Shown piece after piece: positions 1-10,904 of a stretch of 64,000 nt of DNA. The DNA is from Hymenoscyphus infarciens. Lineage: Eukaryota > Ascomycota > Leotiomycetes > Helotiales > Helotiaceae. Below the pieces are notes generated by a model, which was not told where the DNA came from, did not search any database, and saw nothing but the letters and a program-made list of their open reading frames with translations. Every line of letters begins with the position of its first letter. The first letter of the stretch is position 1. The stretch lies in assembly GCA_001414345.1 (NCBI GenBank), contig LLCB01000083.1, forward strand, positions 1-64,000, in the 5' to 3' direction. The translations under genes and the position numbers were made by a program.

Positions 1-530
1 TATATTTACTAAATAAAGGAATTAGTTATACTTATAAAAGAGAAGAAACTAATTAATATTATATAGACGCTTATACTTAAGATAAAGAAAGAGAGAGATA
101 GTAAGCTTAGATATTATAATAGATATATAAGAGTATATAGACTAGAATAATATATACTATTACTAAGCCTAATACTTAGAAAAAGAATAAATTAGCTTCT
201 TTTATAATATAACTAAAGAGCTAGATAATAATAAAAGATTTTAAAATTAAACCTAATCTAATATAGATAATAATAATATTTAGAAGCCTAACTATTATTA
301 TAAAGAGTATAAATAGAATATTATTATAAATATAGAGTTTAACTAGCTTTTATAAAATATTTAAAAGTAATATATTAAATTTAATAAAAAAGAAAAGAAG
401 AAAATAAAAAGAGAGAATAATAGTAGAATATACTTTAAACTTAGTCTTTTAGAATAAGTTAATTTTAAGTTTCTAGAGTTTTACTAGAAAAGAGAGAAAG
501 GCTAGTTTTTAGCTACTAATAATACTATAG
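1..530. repeat. AT-rich RIP-degraded repeat DNA, no gene
   Basis: The stretch is dominated by A and T, with TA-rich words and almost no CpG, and no open frame of useful length. This is what RIP does to repeated DNA in ascomycetes. It probably continues beyond the window. I cannot recognise the original element. Confidence 0.7.
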
Positions 531-1048
531 TTTATTCTAGGTACGATTATTTAGTATAGAAGACATATAAAAGTGAGGCGTATATAATAACGCCTCTACG
601 TCTATACTATATCTAATTAGTACTAGATTCCGTCTAACCCGGGTTAGAGTCTAGCTAGCCTACGCCGGTATTTAACCGCTCCTACTCCTACTACTCTACT
701 TTATAACTTTTTTATACTATAATAGACTTAAGGCTCTACCACGTGACGTCGCCTACTACTAGAGTCTCCTTTTTAACCTTCTTTTACTCTTTAGTATAAG
801 TCTCGCTAATCGGAATATATTATTTCCTCTTATTAATAACGTTGATTCGCTAAAAGATCTATAAACTATAAAAGATAGCTCTTACGTAAGCTGGCATATA
901 TTATATTAGTATTAGAGCGATAATTAAGCGCCTCTTAGAGAAGTAGGTCGAGGCTAGCTAAAATAGGAATAGATTCGTTCGCTAGCCGCACTTATATATA
1001 CCTCACTTTTATACGTCTTCTGTATCAAATAATCGTACTCTTTATTCT
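531..1048. mobile_element. 502-bp terminal-inverted-repeat element with 8-bp target duplication
   Basis: The element runs from 539 to 1040. Its ends are inverted copies of about 48 bases (AGGTACGATTATTTAGTATA at the left; the right end is its imperfect reverse complement). The 8 bases just outside each end are identical, tttattct at 531-538 and 1041-1048, so this is a true insertion. No coding capacity. Both ends and the interior match the arms of the element at 54238-55709, in opposite orientation; most differences are C-T or G-A transitions, as expected from RIP. An 8-bp duplication points to the hAT superfamily, though 48-bp repeats are long for hAT, so superfamily is uncertain. Confidence 0.85.
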
Positions 1049-1450
1049 CTCTATATACTTTTAGTATATTTAAATAGCTTTAATATATAATTTAAAAGAT
1101 AGTAGTATAGTTATAGTAATATTTAGTATTAGAAGAGTATAAAAAGCTGATTTTCTAAAATGTCTAAGAGAGTTACTAATAGCTAGTATATAATAGTAGG
1201 TTCTAGAGTATAAGAGTAAGAATCTTAAATTCTATCTTTTTAATAACTATAACTTCTATACTAATCGAGTATATATAATTTTAGTATAATTAAATAGCCT
1301 TAATAAGTAACTCTATTAACATTAAAGTATAGTTATGTATAAAAGGTGGTGGTGGAGTACGTTGAATTATAATATATTTAGACGTAAAAAGTCGATTTTC
1401 CAAAATGTCCGAGAGAGTCGCTAACAGCCACCATAGTTATCGCGGTCATC
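1049..1450. repeat. AT-rich flank with two RIP-diverged direct copies
   Basis: Two direct copies of a roughly 150-base segment lie at about 1050-1210 and 1268-1440. Shared words include a TTTTAGTATA-AAATAG motif and GATTTTCYAAAATGTCYRAG. The left copy has T where the right copy has C at most differing sites, so the left one is more heavily RIP-mutated. Base composition returns to normal after about 1330. No gene seen. Confidence 0.55.
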
Positions 1451-2151
1451 TTTAGTATTGAAATCCATCCGATGCTCGCCACGGTATTTTATGCTTACTC
1501 GTGAAATAATTATTGCCATTTAGAAATAGACGAAGAAGGTATCTCGTCACTGACTGCGGTTCAGTCCGGATAGGGGGGAAGCTGGAGTATCCCTGCACTT
1601 TGGAGTTTTTGCGCACCTGTTGATTGGCTATTCCATGTAGGGATCCCAGGCGGGGCTGTTCCTTCCCCTCCTATTCGTACCCATTCGATACTTCGGTGTG
1701 GCGTTCCCTGGTCGAAATAATTGCGAACCATCGGAAACTTCACAGCCTTCAATTGCATCAAGTTTGCCTGATGAGCATGGAGATGTTCCATCACTGGTCC
1801 CCTCGTTCTTCTTTCTCTTCTCGACACTTTCTCGACACTTTCTCGAAACTCCATCACTGCTAGCTCAACCTTCGCAAACCATTCGTATTATTTTTAACGG
1901 TCCGTATTTTTAAATCCCAACAAATGAAGGAAGGTGGGTTCGATTGGTGAAGAATAGATCTCATCGATCCCAAAAATACAGCCTTGTTGGATTTCTTCTT
2001 GCTTTTGAAGTGTCTCAGGGTAATATATTCTTCTGCCCCTCTGGAAATCGCCCGCACCCTTCGTTCTGCCATCGATGCAGCCAACCTCTACGTCCTGTTC
2101 CAGTTGCCTTGTATATTGCCGCAGCCTATTGTCCCCCGGAAATCTACCAAC
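1451..2151. other. Upstream region of the Clr5/ankyrin gene
   Basis: Normal-composition DNA between the AT-rich block and the first gene. It probably holds the promoter and 5' leader of the gene at 2152. Short open frames on both strands here have no protein-like character. No specific regulatory motif recognised. Confidence 0.4.
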
Positions 2152-4502
2152 ATGGCTAGGCCCGCCAAAAAATGGACGCATTCTCAGCGAAGACAGCTAG
2201 TCAGATTATATACCTTAACCAACCTTTCTTCTTCCGAAATAAGAGATCTCCTCGAAACGAAGGGCTTTAAAGTGAGGTACGATACGAGTCGGTGTATCAT
2301 TCGAACATCTATTAACTCCTCACAGCTTGAAAACTCTCCAGAACATGCTTCACTCCCTCTTTCCTCGCGACTACACCAAAGAATATTCTCGATATAGGCC
2401 TCGCAGTCTTGCCCATATGAAAATCCGCCTGGATCTGGTGAAAAAAATCAGCACTGGTCGTATCTCAAATCCTCGACGCTATCTACGAAAGCAGTCGCGA
2501 AGAAACATGAAATGTTGTTCTCGGCCCGCCAGCTTCATGGAGGGAATCATCGAGAGGCCGGAAAGTCCAAGCCAGAAGCATTCGGGTTTCAACCAACCAA
2601 TAAAAAACTCAACGTTATCAGTACATCTTCAAGACGCTCACTTGATCAACACGCGCATGTTGATGCTGGATGGCTCCATGATGGAGTATAATGCAACTAC
2701 CAACTTTGAACCTTCGCCACGTTATTCCAAGGAGACCAATTCAATCAATGGTACATACTCCAAAAGCAAAAGATTTACTTGAAATCACAGCTAACCGCAA
2801 ACTATCGGTAGAAAACGCTCCATTCATGCTCTCCCAGAACAATGATACTCACCCAGCCACCCTTGTAAACACGATAGATCCAAAATCCTTGCATATATGG
2901 ATTTCATCAAGCGAATCGCGTCCCCATAGTCGACAATCCCAGCGGTCAAATGGCCAAGCCTCGTTGCAGTCAACCTCGCTCTCTGATCCAGCTTCCAGGA
3001 GACTATCAGAGCAACTTCCAAGTCCAGTTCAGGGATGGAAAAGCATTGTCAACTCAGTTCTCCGTCTTTCCTTAACCGAGTCACAGATATCCGGTACGTC
3101 GGGTTCGATGCCATCGTGGCGATCAAGTGTCATATCCATGTATGGAAATTCAATGCGCTCCAAGTATTCCAATACATCTTTGTCTTACCAAGATTTGCAC
3201 CTTACTGGGGGAACCGGAAGTCCTAGCCTTCCAAAGGTGCCATCGATATTGACGAAAGAAGAACTTGACATATGGAAAGAATTGATCGAGGAAGACAACA
3301 CTTTACCCCCGCCCTCGATATTGAATAGAATACCCAGTTACGCGATGATCACCCCACGTCTTCGAGAATGCTGTCCACCTATCAACAAACTCTATCTCGA
3401 GTGTGGCGAGTGCGGGTTTTCACAGGATCACTTTATTGCCGTTGCTGGTATTGCGGCCCCAACGACGGGAAACCTCAACAGACGAGATAAATTTGGGAAC
3501 AATGCACTGCACTACGCAGCGGCATCAGCAAATGCTACAATTCATCAACTCATGTCCTACATTCAACGAGGCGCCGACATTCGAGCTGCCAATGTTTTAG
3601 GACAAACTTTCCTACATATTTTCAACTCGAGGAGATTGCCACCGGGAGCATTCGCAGTTGACTCTTATACCTACCACAGTCTTTTAGAAAAACTCTCGGA
3701 TCTGGGTTTCCCTTTCCAACAGCGAGACTACCATGGCCAAACCATCGCACACCTTGCCTTTCAAGATTGGAGACGGTTCGACGGTTCCCTCATGTGCACT
3801 TATGATGGGTTTCAGCTGGCCCTCCATATAATGGCCGCCGATACGAATGCCTGCGATAACCAAGGCCGCAGATTACAAGACAGGATCTCGCCTGTTGGCC
3901 CGCTGGTGGGATTTAAAGATTGCCCTGTATTATCAGATGAAACTGTCGACGGAATTTGTGCGCGACTGGGCGATCCTCGGAATGATGACTTGAGCTTCCG
4001 CCAGGAAATCACACGGGATGAATGGGATGCTCAATCTTGGATCGTATCATTAACCAACTCCAACCAGTTATCATGGGTGGATGTCCATGGAGATACACCA
4101 CTAACAGCTGTTATCAAGTTTTGGAAAAATGACGATGAGGAACTGGATCTCAGAGCAAATATGATTATGCTGCTTGAAGCTGGGGTTGACCTTAACATGC
4201 GAGATAGGCGTGGACACACTGCACTTGCTATCGCTGCTCTTCGGGGCTCGAGACCATGTGTGCAAGTTCTCTTGCAGTGGCGAGCAAAACCAAACAGCAA
4301 GAATTATCAAGGGAAATCTATTATGGAACAAGTTTCTTCTCGATTGCGTATGGCGAAGAAGAAGCAGAGGGATGATGTTTATGCTCGTCTTCTCAGTTGC
4401 ATTCTTCTTCTCAAAGACAAAGGGGCAGTTATGCATCCAGACAACACGGAGGAATGGCAACTTCCTCCTCGGCAAATTGGCAAAGACGATTTAGATGCTT
4501 AG
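2152..4502 (+). CDS. Clr5-domain protein with ankyrin repeats
   Basis: Proposed exons are 2152-2276, 2326-2750 and 2791-4502, giving about 753 residues. The N-terminus (MARPAKKWTHSQRRQLVRLY) is a Clr5 domain, a helical DNA-binding-like module common in Pezizomycotina. It continues across the first intron (5' site GTACGA, 3' site CACAG, phase 2) into LHSLFPRDYTKEY-RYRPR. The C-terminal third carries ankyrin repeats: one around FGNNALHYAAA, and a pair around HGDTPLTAV and RGHTALAIAALRG. The middle is low-complexity and Ser-rich. The second intron is uncertain: a 40-base GTACAT-CACAG intron or a 70-base one starting at 2721 both keep the frame. Clr5-ankyrin proteins are usually nuclear and of unknown target; no biochemical role can be read here. 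It lies at the edge of a RIP-affected block. Confidence 0.75.
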
Positions 4503-6011
4503 CGTCTTTCGGCTGTTTAATTTTATTAGGATAAGGGGTGTACAATATTTCGGGGGTTTTAGATATTTGCTGTACTTTAACCTTTCTTCCCCCTGGCAAG
4601 GATTTCTGGGTAGCCTGTGACTTGATGGCAGTGCCTTCAGGGTTTCATTTCAAATGTAGAAAGATAGGGGTATATTACGAGGAGAACAAGATCAATGAAC
4701 AAACACCTTTTTGGCCAACCCAAGATGTTTCTACCTGGTTGCGTGTGATATACGGCCTTGCCAGTCTTTAAGAGACCGGTAACAGATTCTAAAATAATTC
4801 AATCCTCCTGGGTCTCGTTGCCTCTCACCAAATCCATCGCCAAAGTTTAGCGAAATTTGAAGTTCTAGAACATTTTCCCTTCATGTTTTCAGTAATTCGG
4901 TCTCGTAGAAAGAATATTCGGTGACTACAGCCCCTTCTTCTTAGTGGCTTGTGACCTCGTTGTCTCAATATCTGGGCCTCATTCCTGTTGTTACCGCGAG
5001 AAGGAGGATTCAACCGGCACTCTGGTCGCCGACCATATGCACTCGCCGTTCTCTTATGATCTGGGGGGGGGGGCTGTGGAGACTCTGATTCTACTTATAG
5101 CAAAATTGCAAGATTTAACTCATCCTTCTAGCAACCTTTTGGATCGAATAACGTATCGGCGCCTGAAGAAATAATTGCTTTCTTTTCTTTTTATTCTAAC
5201 CTGATCTCTAAACAAAACAAGATGATTTCTGACCTTTGCAAACCGCGAAAATATTTTTAAATGTTAGAATACTGGGGATAATTTTGAGTGATTAAGTAGA
5301 CGCGTGTTTACGACACAACAATCGATGAACATTCTGGATATACAAGAAGATTATGGAAACTTCTTAGAAGGATTTCGCTGAGTATTCTTTTTGCGGTACG
5401 ATGCCAAGTATTCCTTCAGATCTTGCTTCCTCTCCTCATAGAGCCTTTTTAGTAAAGGAAGCAGCAGCCGGTTAAATTGATACTAGCTAAGCCGTCTGCG
5501 ATGGATGTCAGAACATAATGCCTTCTAATATAGGACTCCGCAGCTGGCGTACATATGAGGATATTCTCGAAGCTTCGGCTGTGGGAATCCACCTCTATGC
5601 AACCTTTTGTGCTAACAAGTTCTTTGTTTCTGAATGCTGATAACGCTATGGTAGTCTCCGTTGTTATGACTCTCAATTTATGTCTGATCAGGATCCTTTC
5701 AATTTTGTTTTAACGTGTTACTCGTACCAGTTTACTTGCTCAGATTTCGTGGCTACTCTTTTATGTCATGGAGTTTATTTGCTTGGATTATCGGCTCGCA
5801 ACTATTCACTTCAAAATTGTTCTTCTACCAATGAGAATTCAAAAAGTTGTTTACCAACCTTTCGCTTATTCAGTATCTCCCCCCCCCCCCCCCCCAAAAA
5901 AAAAAAATCACAGGGCTCACTACATCCGCCCATTAATACAATTAATTATAAGGGTAAGCTCCCACTCAATGCTCATATTCACAGTCCATCATTTCGAGTT
6001 CGGGATACCTG
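4503..6011. other. Intergenic, no gene supported
   Basis: 1.5 kb between the Clr5 gene and the convergent NAT9-like gene. It contains a G run near 5063 and a C tract followed directly by an A tract near 5880-5907. Short open frames on both strands lack splice-supported extension or recognisable residues. The ends probably hold the two 3' UTRs. Confidence 0.5.
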
Positions 6012-6995
6012 TCAACTCGTGCCTACACTCGAATGATAAGAGAGCTCAGCATACCCATCCTTACTCGCTCCATCCAACAAACATGCCATCCACGACTTTC
6101 CCTCTGGAGGATCTGTGAGACATAGTTCAAGTTCTCCGAAATAGTTGGGCTCCTCGGCGATCTTTTTGAAACCAAGACTCTGAAATAACGTCAAGCTGGC
6201 CTGGTTCTCCTTCCCAATTTTGACTTTGAGTCGAAGTTTCTCCGCCGAGGAACTTCCATCGAAAGTTTTGTCGGATATTACGCCCTCATGAGCATTATAC
6301 TCCGACACAATAGCGTCGATATTCCAGGCGATATAACATAAAAACGCCAGTATCGCAGCTCGTCCATAACCTTGTCGTCTTTTGTCCGTAGGCGCAATCA
6401 TGAGTTCAAGTTCACCGATAAGTGCTTTTGGTACTTTCGAATCACCATCCGAGTCGTCGTCATCGTGAGAAAGAAATAAATTGACATCCCCTAGCATTCG
6501 TTCCGGGATGTCGTCAATTCCGCCTTTAATAGTTCGCGATTTGGAAGAAAGTGGTTGGCAAGCGATGAATGTCAATTTATCGTGTGATGTTCTCCAATTG
6601 GCTTGCATATCATATTCTTCCGGGAGGGAGAGTGGCTCTGATGCTGTAGATTCTTGAATTTTCTGAAATGGAGGCGTTAGTTTGGTCTTTTGAGGTGGGA
6701 GGGGGGTATGCTCACCTCGTCTTTCATCCACTGAAGTATATACTCGTTAGCGCGTTCAGATCTGTTGAAGGTTTCGTAGTATGGAAGAATTACAGTTGTT
6801 CGGAAAATTAGATTAAATGTAAATGTAAGTAAAGGCAGGGATAAATACCTCATGATAAGTAATTACGTGCGATGCCTCATATGGGACCAAGAGGACGCGA
6901 GCTGTTGCGACAGCTACTCAGTCAGAATATGGGCTGGAGGAAGATTCATTGCAGTTTTAGGTAGGGAATATACCGATGGCTTCATTGACCCTCAT
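6012..6995 (-). CDS. NAT9-like GNAT N-acetyltransferase
   Basis: Four exons on the minus strand: 6995-6974, 6901-6849, 6730-6716 and 6662-6012, giving 246 residues. The start MRVNEAIARVLLVPYEASHV, then ITYHEWMKDE and the TASEPL motif, match the N-terminus of the NAT9 family (human NAT9 begins MRLNQN and contains HEWMKSEEL and TASEPL). The GNAT core follows: GDVNLFL, then GELELMIAP-RRQGYGRAA (acetyl-CoA-binding R/Q-x-x-G-x-G/A loop), then KIGKENQASLTLFQSLGF. Human NAT9 has been linked to acetylation of tubulin-related targets, but the substrate here is unknown. The third exon is only 15 bases (WMKDE); its acceptor ACTTCAG sits after a CTAAC branch point. All phases agree. Length is slightly above the roughly 200 residues of animal NAT9 owing to an acidic insert. 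Confidence 0.88.
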
Positions 6996-7967
6996 TTTCG
7001 ATAGCTGTACTTGTTGTAGTTTGGTCGGGTTTTTGTTGGTGGACTGACTCTTTTGATACTCCCATGGATCCCTTAAAAAACCCCAGTCACACGTGATGGA
7101 AGAGAATGGCTTCTTTGGGAAAATTCTATCTGCGGCCGTTTTCAAGGCCCACTGATCATGTGAATGTTTTGAGCCCGACAATATGGATTCTGTTGTTGTT
7201 TGTTGCAAGTCGGAGAGAGAGATGACTTGCATTAACAGGGTGTCGGCGTGGTTTATGCAAGTGATTTTCTAATGCGGTTAGAATGAGTCTCCAAGGTCTC
7301 GGCAAGCGCTCCCCGAACCCGAACCCGAACCCGAGCCGGAACCCCTGTACGAACTCATTGAGTGAGACATCGGGAAGCCGATGGGCCTTTTCAGGAATCA
7401 GGAAGGGGGAATGAATGGACAGATTCTAAAATCGATGGAAAAGCTGTGTTTAGCGAGGGGGAAGGGCGGGGCAGATATTTCTGAACTGCAAGATGCTGTA
7501 TGCATTTTATCAGTACAAGCTTAGAACGAGAGTAGTCGGACGATATAAAGGGGGCAAGTATACAATCTACTCGGAGCGGGTTTGTACGGAAGAGAGCTGG
7601 TGAGAGGCTCTTGGAAATGTACTCTAGTCTTAGGCAAAGAGTCCTTGGAAATAGAGAGCGTGGGAAGACAGTTGGACAGCTCTTTAGCCTTATCAAAGTC
7701 AGCATGTTACGAGTCTCGCTCTTATAATTGCATTTCTGTTTTCATGAGAGTGAGGGGTGGGTTTAGTAAAATACAGCGCCGCGTTACGTTTTCCCGTGCA
7801 CGGAGTCCACCGGGGTTTCTGATAAGAATAGAGATAACCACAACACCAACACCACGATAGCTTCATCCCACCGTCGGGTAGTCCCAAGATGACCCTCTTC
7901 CACTATATAACGCCATAATAACGTAGGTCTCCCTGGGTCAGTGGAACATCTGGTGGTAGCTGAGACT
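6996..7967. other. Divergent promoter region between NAT9-like and oxygenase genes
   Basis: About 1 kb separating two outward-facing genes. It includes a short CCCGAA tandem run near 7308-7345. Open frames in this stretch are short and overlap on both strands with no protein character. It probably holds both promoters. Confidence 0.5.
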
Positions 7968-9101
7968 ATGGCTTCCCAAAGCGACTCGCGGTCAGCCGCC
8001 CTCAAAGCCCAAGATTACCTTGCGACACGACTCCAGACAACCTCAGCAACCACCTCATTTCGCTCGATTCCCATCATTGACCTGACATCTTCTTTCTCGA
8101 GCTCGCTGTCGGATCGTCAGCTCGTGGCAGATAAGATCCACGAAGCTTGTACCACCATTGGCTTCTTCTACATCACTGGCCACGGAATTCCCAAGAACGT
8201 CTGCGATGCCACCCTCGAGCTTGCCAGACGATTCTTCCATGAGCTACCACTGTCGAAAAAGGAAGACATCCACGTGAAGAAATCGTCTACCTTTCGAGGC
8301 TACGAGCCTGCCGCATATACCTCCGTCGACTTGTCTAGCACCGAAACGAAGGATGCCTTCAATTGGGGGTATGAGGCGGGTTTGGACTCTACGGGTGGTG
8401 ATGGGAGATACGTCGAAATTGATGGCAGTTCGGATGGCAGTGTGAATCAATGGCCTATGGAAAGTGATCTGCCGGGTTTCTATAACGGCATTGCTGAATA
8501 CTGTAATACCGTTCCCCTAGTTCTTAGCTTGGGCTAACACTTTCCAGACTCTGCGGCTCTCCAGCTTTGCCGCCATTTGTTTCGCCTGTTTGCCCTTTCC
8601 CTCTCCCTCCCCGAAAACTACTTTGAACCTCTCACTACACATCCAGGAGGAATAGCACGACTCATCAAATACCCCCCAGCATCCAATCCAAAGCCATTAT
8701 CCGAGCTCAACGAAGTCGAAGAGATTGGCTTAGGAGCTCACTCAGATTACGAATGTTTTACACTTCTGTTACAAGATTCGAATCCTGGTCTGGAAATTCT
8801 AAGTCCGGATGGTCACTGGATTAGCGCACAACCTGTCGAAGGTGGTATAGTTGTCAATGTTGCCGACTTTTTAATGCGTTGGACCAACGAAAAGTATAAA
8901 AGCACCATCCATCGAGTCGTAAATCGCACCTCAAAGGAAAGATACAGCATCCCATTGTTCTTCTCCATCAATTATGACGAGATAGTCGAGACTCTACCTT
9001 CCTGCGTGAGCGAAGACAGCCCTTCGAAGTTTGAACCGATCGCGGCGGGGAGATACGTTTTAGACAGGCTCGCGTTGACAGTGAAGTCTGGGAAGTATTG
9101 A
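7968..9101 (+). CDS. 2-oxoglutarate/Fe(II)-dependent oxygenase (isopenicillin N synthase-like)
   Basis: Two exons, 7968-8502 and 8548-9101, joined in phase 1 over a 45-base intron with a CTAAC branch point; 362 residues. The N-terminal DIOX_N domain is clear (IPIIDLTSSF, then HEACTTIGFFYITGHGIP, then ELPLSKKEDI). The catalytic jelly-roll follows with GAHSDYECFTLLLQD (iron ligands H and D near residues 240-242), the distal ligand H in STIHRVVN (about 299), and the 2-oxoglutarate-binding R in ERYSIPLFFS. All expected catalytic residues are present. The family covers hydroxylation, desaturation and ring closure in secondary metabolism, so the substrate cannot be deduced. ATG at 7968 is the first one in frame. 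No biosynthetic backbone gene (PKS, NRPS) is nearby. Confidence 0.9.
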
Positions 9102-9962
9102 CCTTGGATGTATTAGCGAACAACCTCTGTTTTGGAAGCACCGAGGCCCATAGCAATTCTGATCTTTACGCTGTCCTCGGAGCTGGCAAGTCAAGCCAAC
9201 GTTCCACAAGATGTCTCGGGCCACCTGTCAGGTGGTATCTGGAATGTAACTACGTAGACATCATAAACTTTAGTGAGTTGCCGTTACTTTGAAAACTGTA
9301 CCTTGGTGTCCATACATGATATCGTTGGCTCAACCCTTTTTTGTAGCTTCACACCCAGCCCAAAGCAGTTCTCTTCTCTCCTTCGCCTTGAATTAGCCCT
9401 ATTATGCCCGCTCACTTCAACGACACTCACATTTGCGACATCGGAATTTGGACTAACCCACCGCGTCACCCTTCAAATTCCCCAATATCTACCGAGACAC
9501 ACAAAGCGCTCTAAATATGATCTCGGAAGGTAAATACAGCCCAACTTGCTCTACGATGTGATGTGCAACTTTGGTTCCCTGAACAAGTAAACCTGTAGTA
9601 TTTTCCAACAAGGTATGAATACTGGAAACAATAGCCTACAAGGCCGTTGACTTTTCAAACTAGGATGCTCACTAGGCTTTTCGACAATAGAGCTTGAGTG
9701 GCTGTGCCTTCCTTTCCCCTCGGAACTACGGCAACCGAGAACGGTTAAAACTGCCCAACCCGGAAGGCTGCCCTGCCCATATTGTGACTACGTACTACGG
9801 AGGTACAAGTCTCAAGCAAATGCACGTCAATAGGAAGTGAATTTTGCGGATCACAAGGCTACACAAACTCACACTCGATGTCGCGCTTATCTTTCCCGGT
9901 GTAATAAACCTCGACTCGTACAAAAAACAACTACCTCTCAAGCGTCTGAAACCACCTCAACC
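9102..9962. other. Intergenic between oxygenase and 2EXR genes
   Basis: Holds the 3' end of the oxygenase transcript and the promoter and leader of the next gene. The leader frame upstream of 9963 has no ATG in phase. Nothing else recognised. Confidence 0.45.
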
Positions 9963-10904
9963 ATGACAAGCCTCGATCTCCCCGATTCGGTGGGATGGCA
10001 TCACCATGCAACTGTTGGCCTCATGATTCGCATCCTCCGTCTCTTCGTCTTCCTCGAGAACAACTACAGCAAAACCAAGGAGCGCACTGCGAACCGTCAT
10101 CTCTATTCAAAATACGATCCGAAACTCAACATCAAGAATCCTTTCAGATCGAAGAACAAGGACCTCTCTAAACGAGCAGGCGAACCAACCTTCACCCGCT
10201 TCAACGATCTCCCCGTCGAGTTGCGCTGTCGGATCTGGGGTCTTGCTAGCAATGTTGGTAGAGTTGTTGAGATAACCCAACCTTATCAGAAAATCCATCG
10301 GAACACTGTCTCTCAATTCGCACTCTCAAACTTGACATTCATCGATGGCTACTTACTGGGAGCACCCCGCGTCAACGCACCTGTCCCCGCCGTCTTACAA
10401 GCATGTCAAGAATCCCGTTACGAAGCACTGAAGTACTACACCCTCACACTTGCCATGAAAGATGTCCTTGAGACCGGAAAGGGCAGTTACATCAACCTCG
10501 AGAAAGACATGTTATATTTCGGCAACAAGAGCGACTTTTTTCAGTTGTGTGTTAGTATGCAGAAGGGCGTTTTGAAGGGCTTGGAAGGGGTCAAGCATTT
10601 GGCTTTGGGCATGAATGCGCTTGGGCTTGAGGGGGATCTTTGGTGGTTTGAGTTTGAGAGGTTCGCGGAGTTGGAGACGGTTTGTTTCTTGTTCAAGGAG
10701 CCGAGGTTCTTGGATCTGAAGGGGAAACGAGGGGAAATCGAGCTGGAGGATGAGGGGGTTGTATTGCCTTGTGTTGTGAAGGTAATGCGGTGGAGACAGA
10801 TCTTGATGTTGCTGGAGGCTAAGGTTAGGACCTTGGAGGCGGACGATCAGGGATGGAAGAAGCCTCGTTTCTTGGTGAGAGGGTTTAAGGGGGTTATCCT
10901 TTGA
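9963..10904 (+). CDS. 2EXR-domain protein
   Basis: Single exon, 313 residues. The start was placed at the ATG at 9963 (context ACCATGAC), since the open frame upstream lacks an ATG. The signature FTRFNDLPVELRCRIWGLA followed by PAVLQACQESRYEALKYY and then YINLEKDMLYFG is the 2EXR pattern: an F-box-like N-terminal motif plus a strand near the bound cysteine region. These proteins are very numerous in Pezizomycotina and lack an assigned function. The N-terminal 60 residues contain a His-rich stretch and a basic patch. The 3' third is rich in G on the coding strand (Glu, Gly and Lys codons). No intron is needed. Confidence 0.8.
   Translation: MTSLDLPDSVGWHHHATVGLMIRILRLFVFLENNYSKTKERTANRHLYSKYDPKLNIKNPFRSKNKDLSKRAGEPTFTRFNDLPVELRCRIWGLASNVGRVVEITQPYQKIHRNTVSQFALSNLTFIDGYLLGAPRVNAPVPAVLQACQESRYEALKYYTLTLAMKDVLETGKGSYINLEKDMLYFGNKSDFFQLCVSMQKGVLKGLEGVKHLALGMNALGLEGDLWWFEFERFAELETVCFLFKEPRFLDLKGKRGEIELEDEGVVLPCVVKVMRWRQILMLLEAKVRTLEADDQGWKKPRFLVRGFKGVIL

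Noticed and set aside
5880..5907. C tract followed by A tract as a possible retrotransposon tail
   Set aside because: No element body or target duplication found beside it; simple homopolymers suffice.
7308..7345. CCCGAA repeats that resemble a telomere tract
   Set aside because: Not the TTAGGG repeat of filamentous fungi, only about four units, and genes lie on both sides.
7968..10904. Oxygenase plus neighbours as a biosynthetic gene cluster
   Set aside because: No backbone synthase, regulator or transporter of the usual kind lies alongside; neighbours are housekeeping or unknown.
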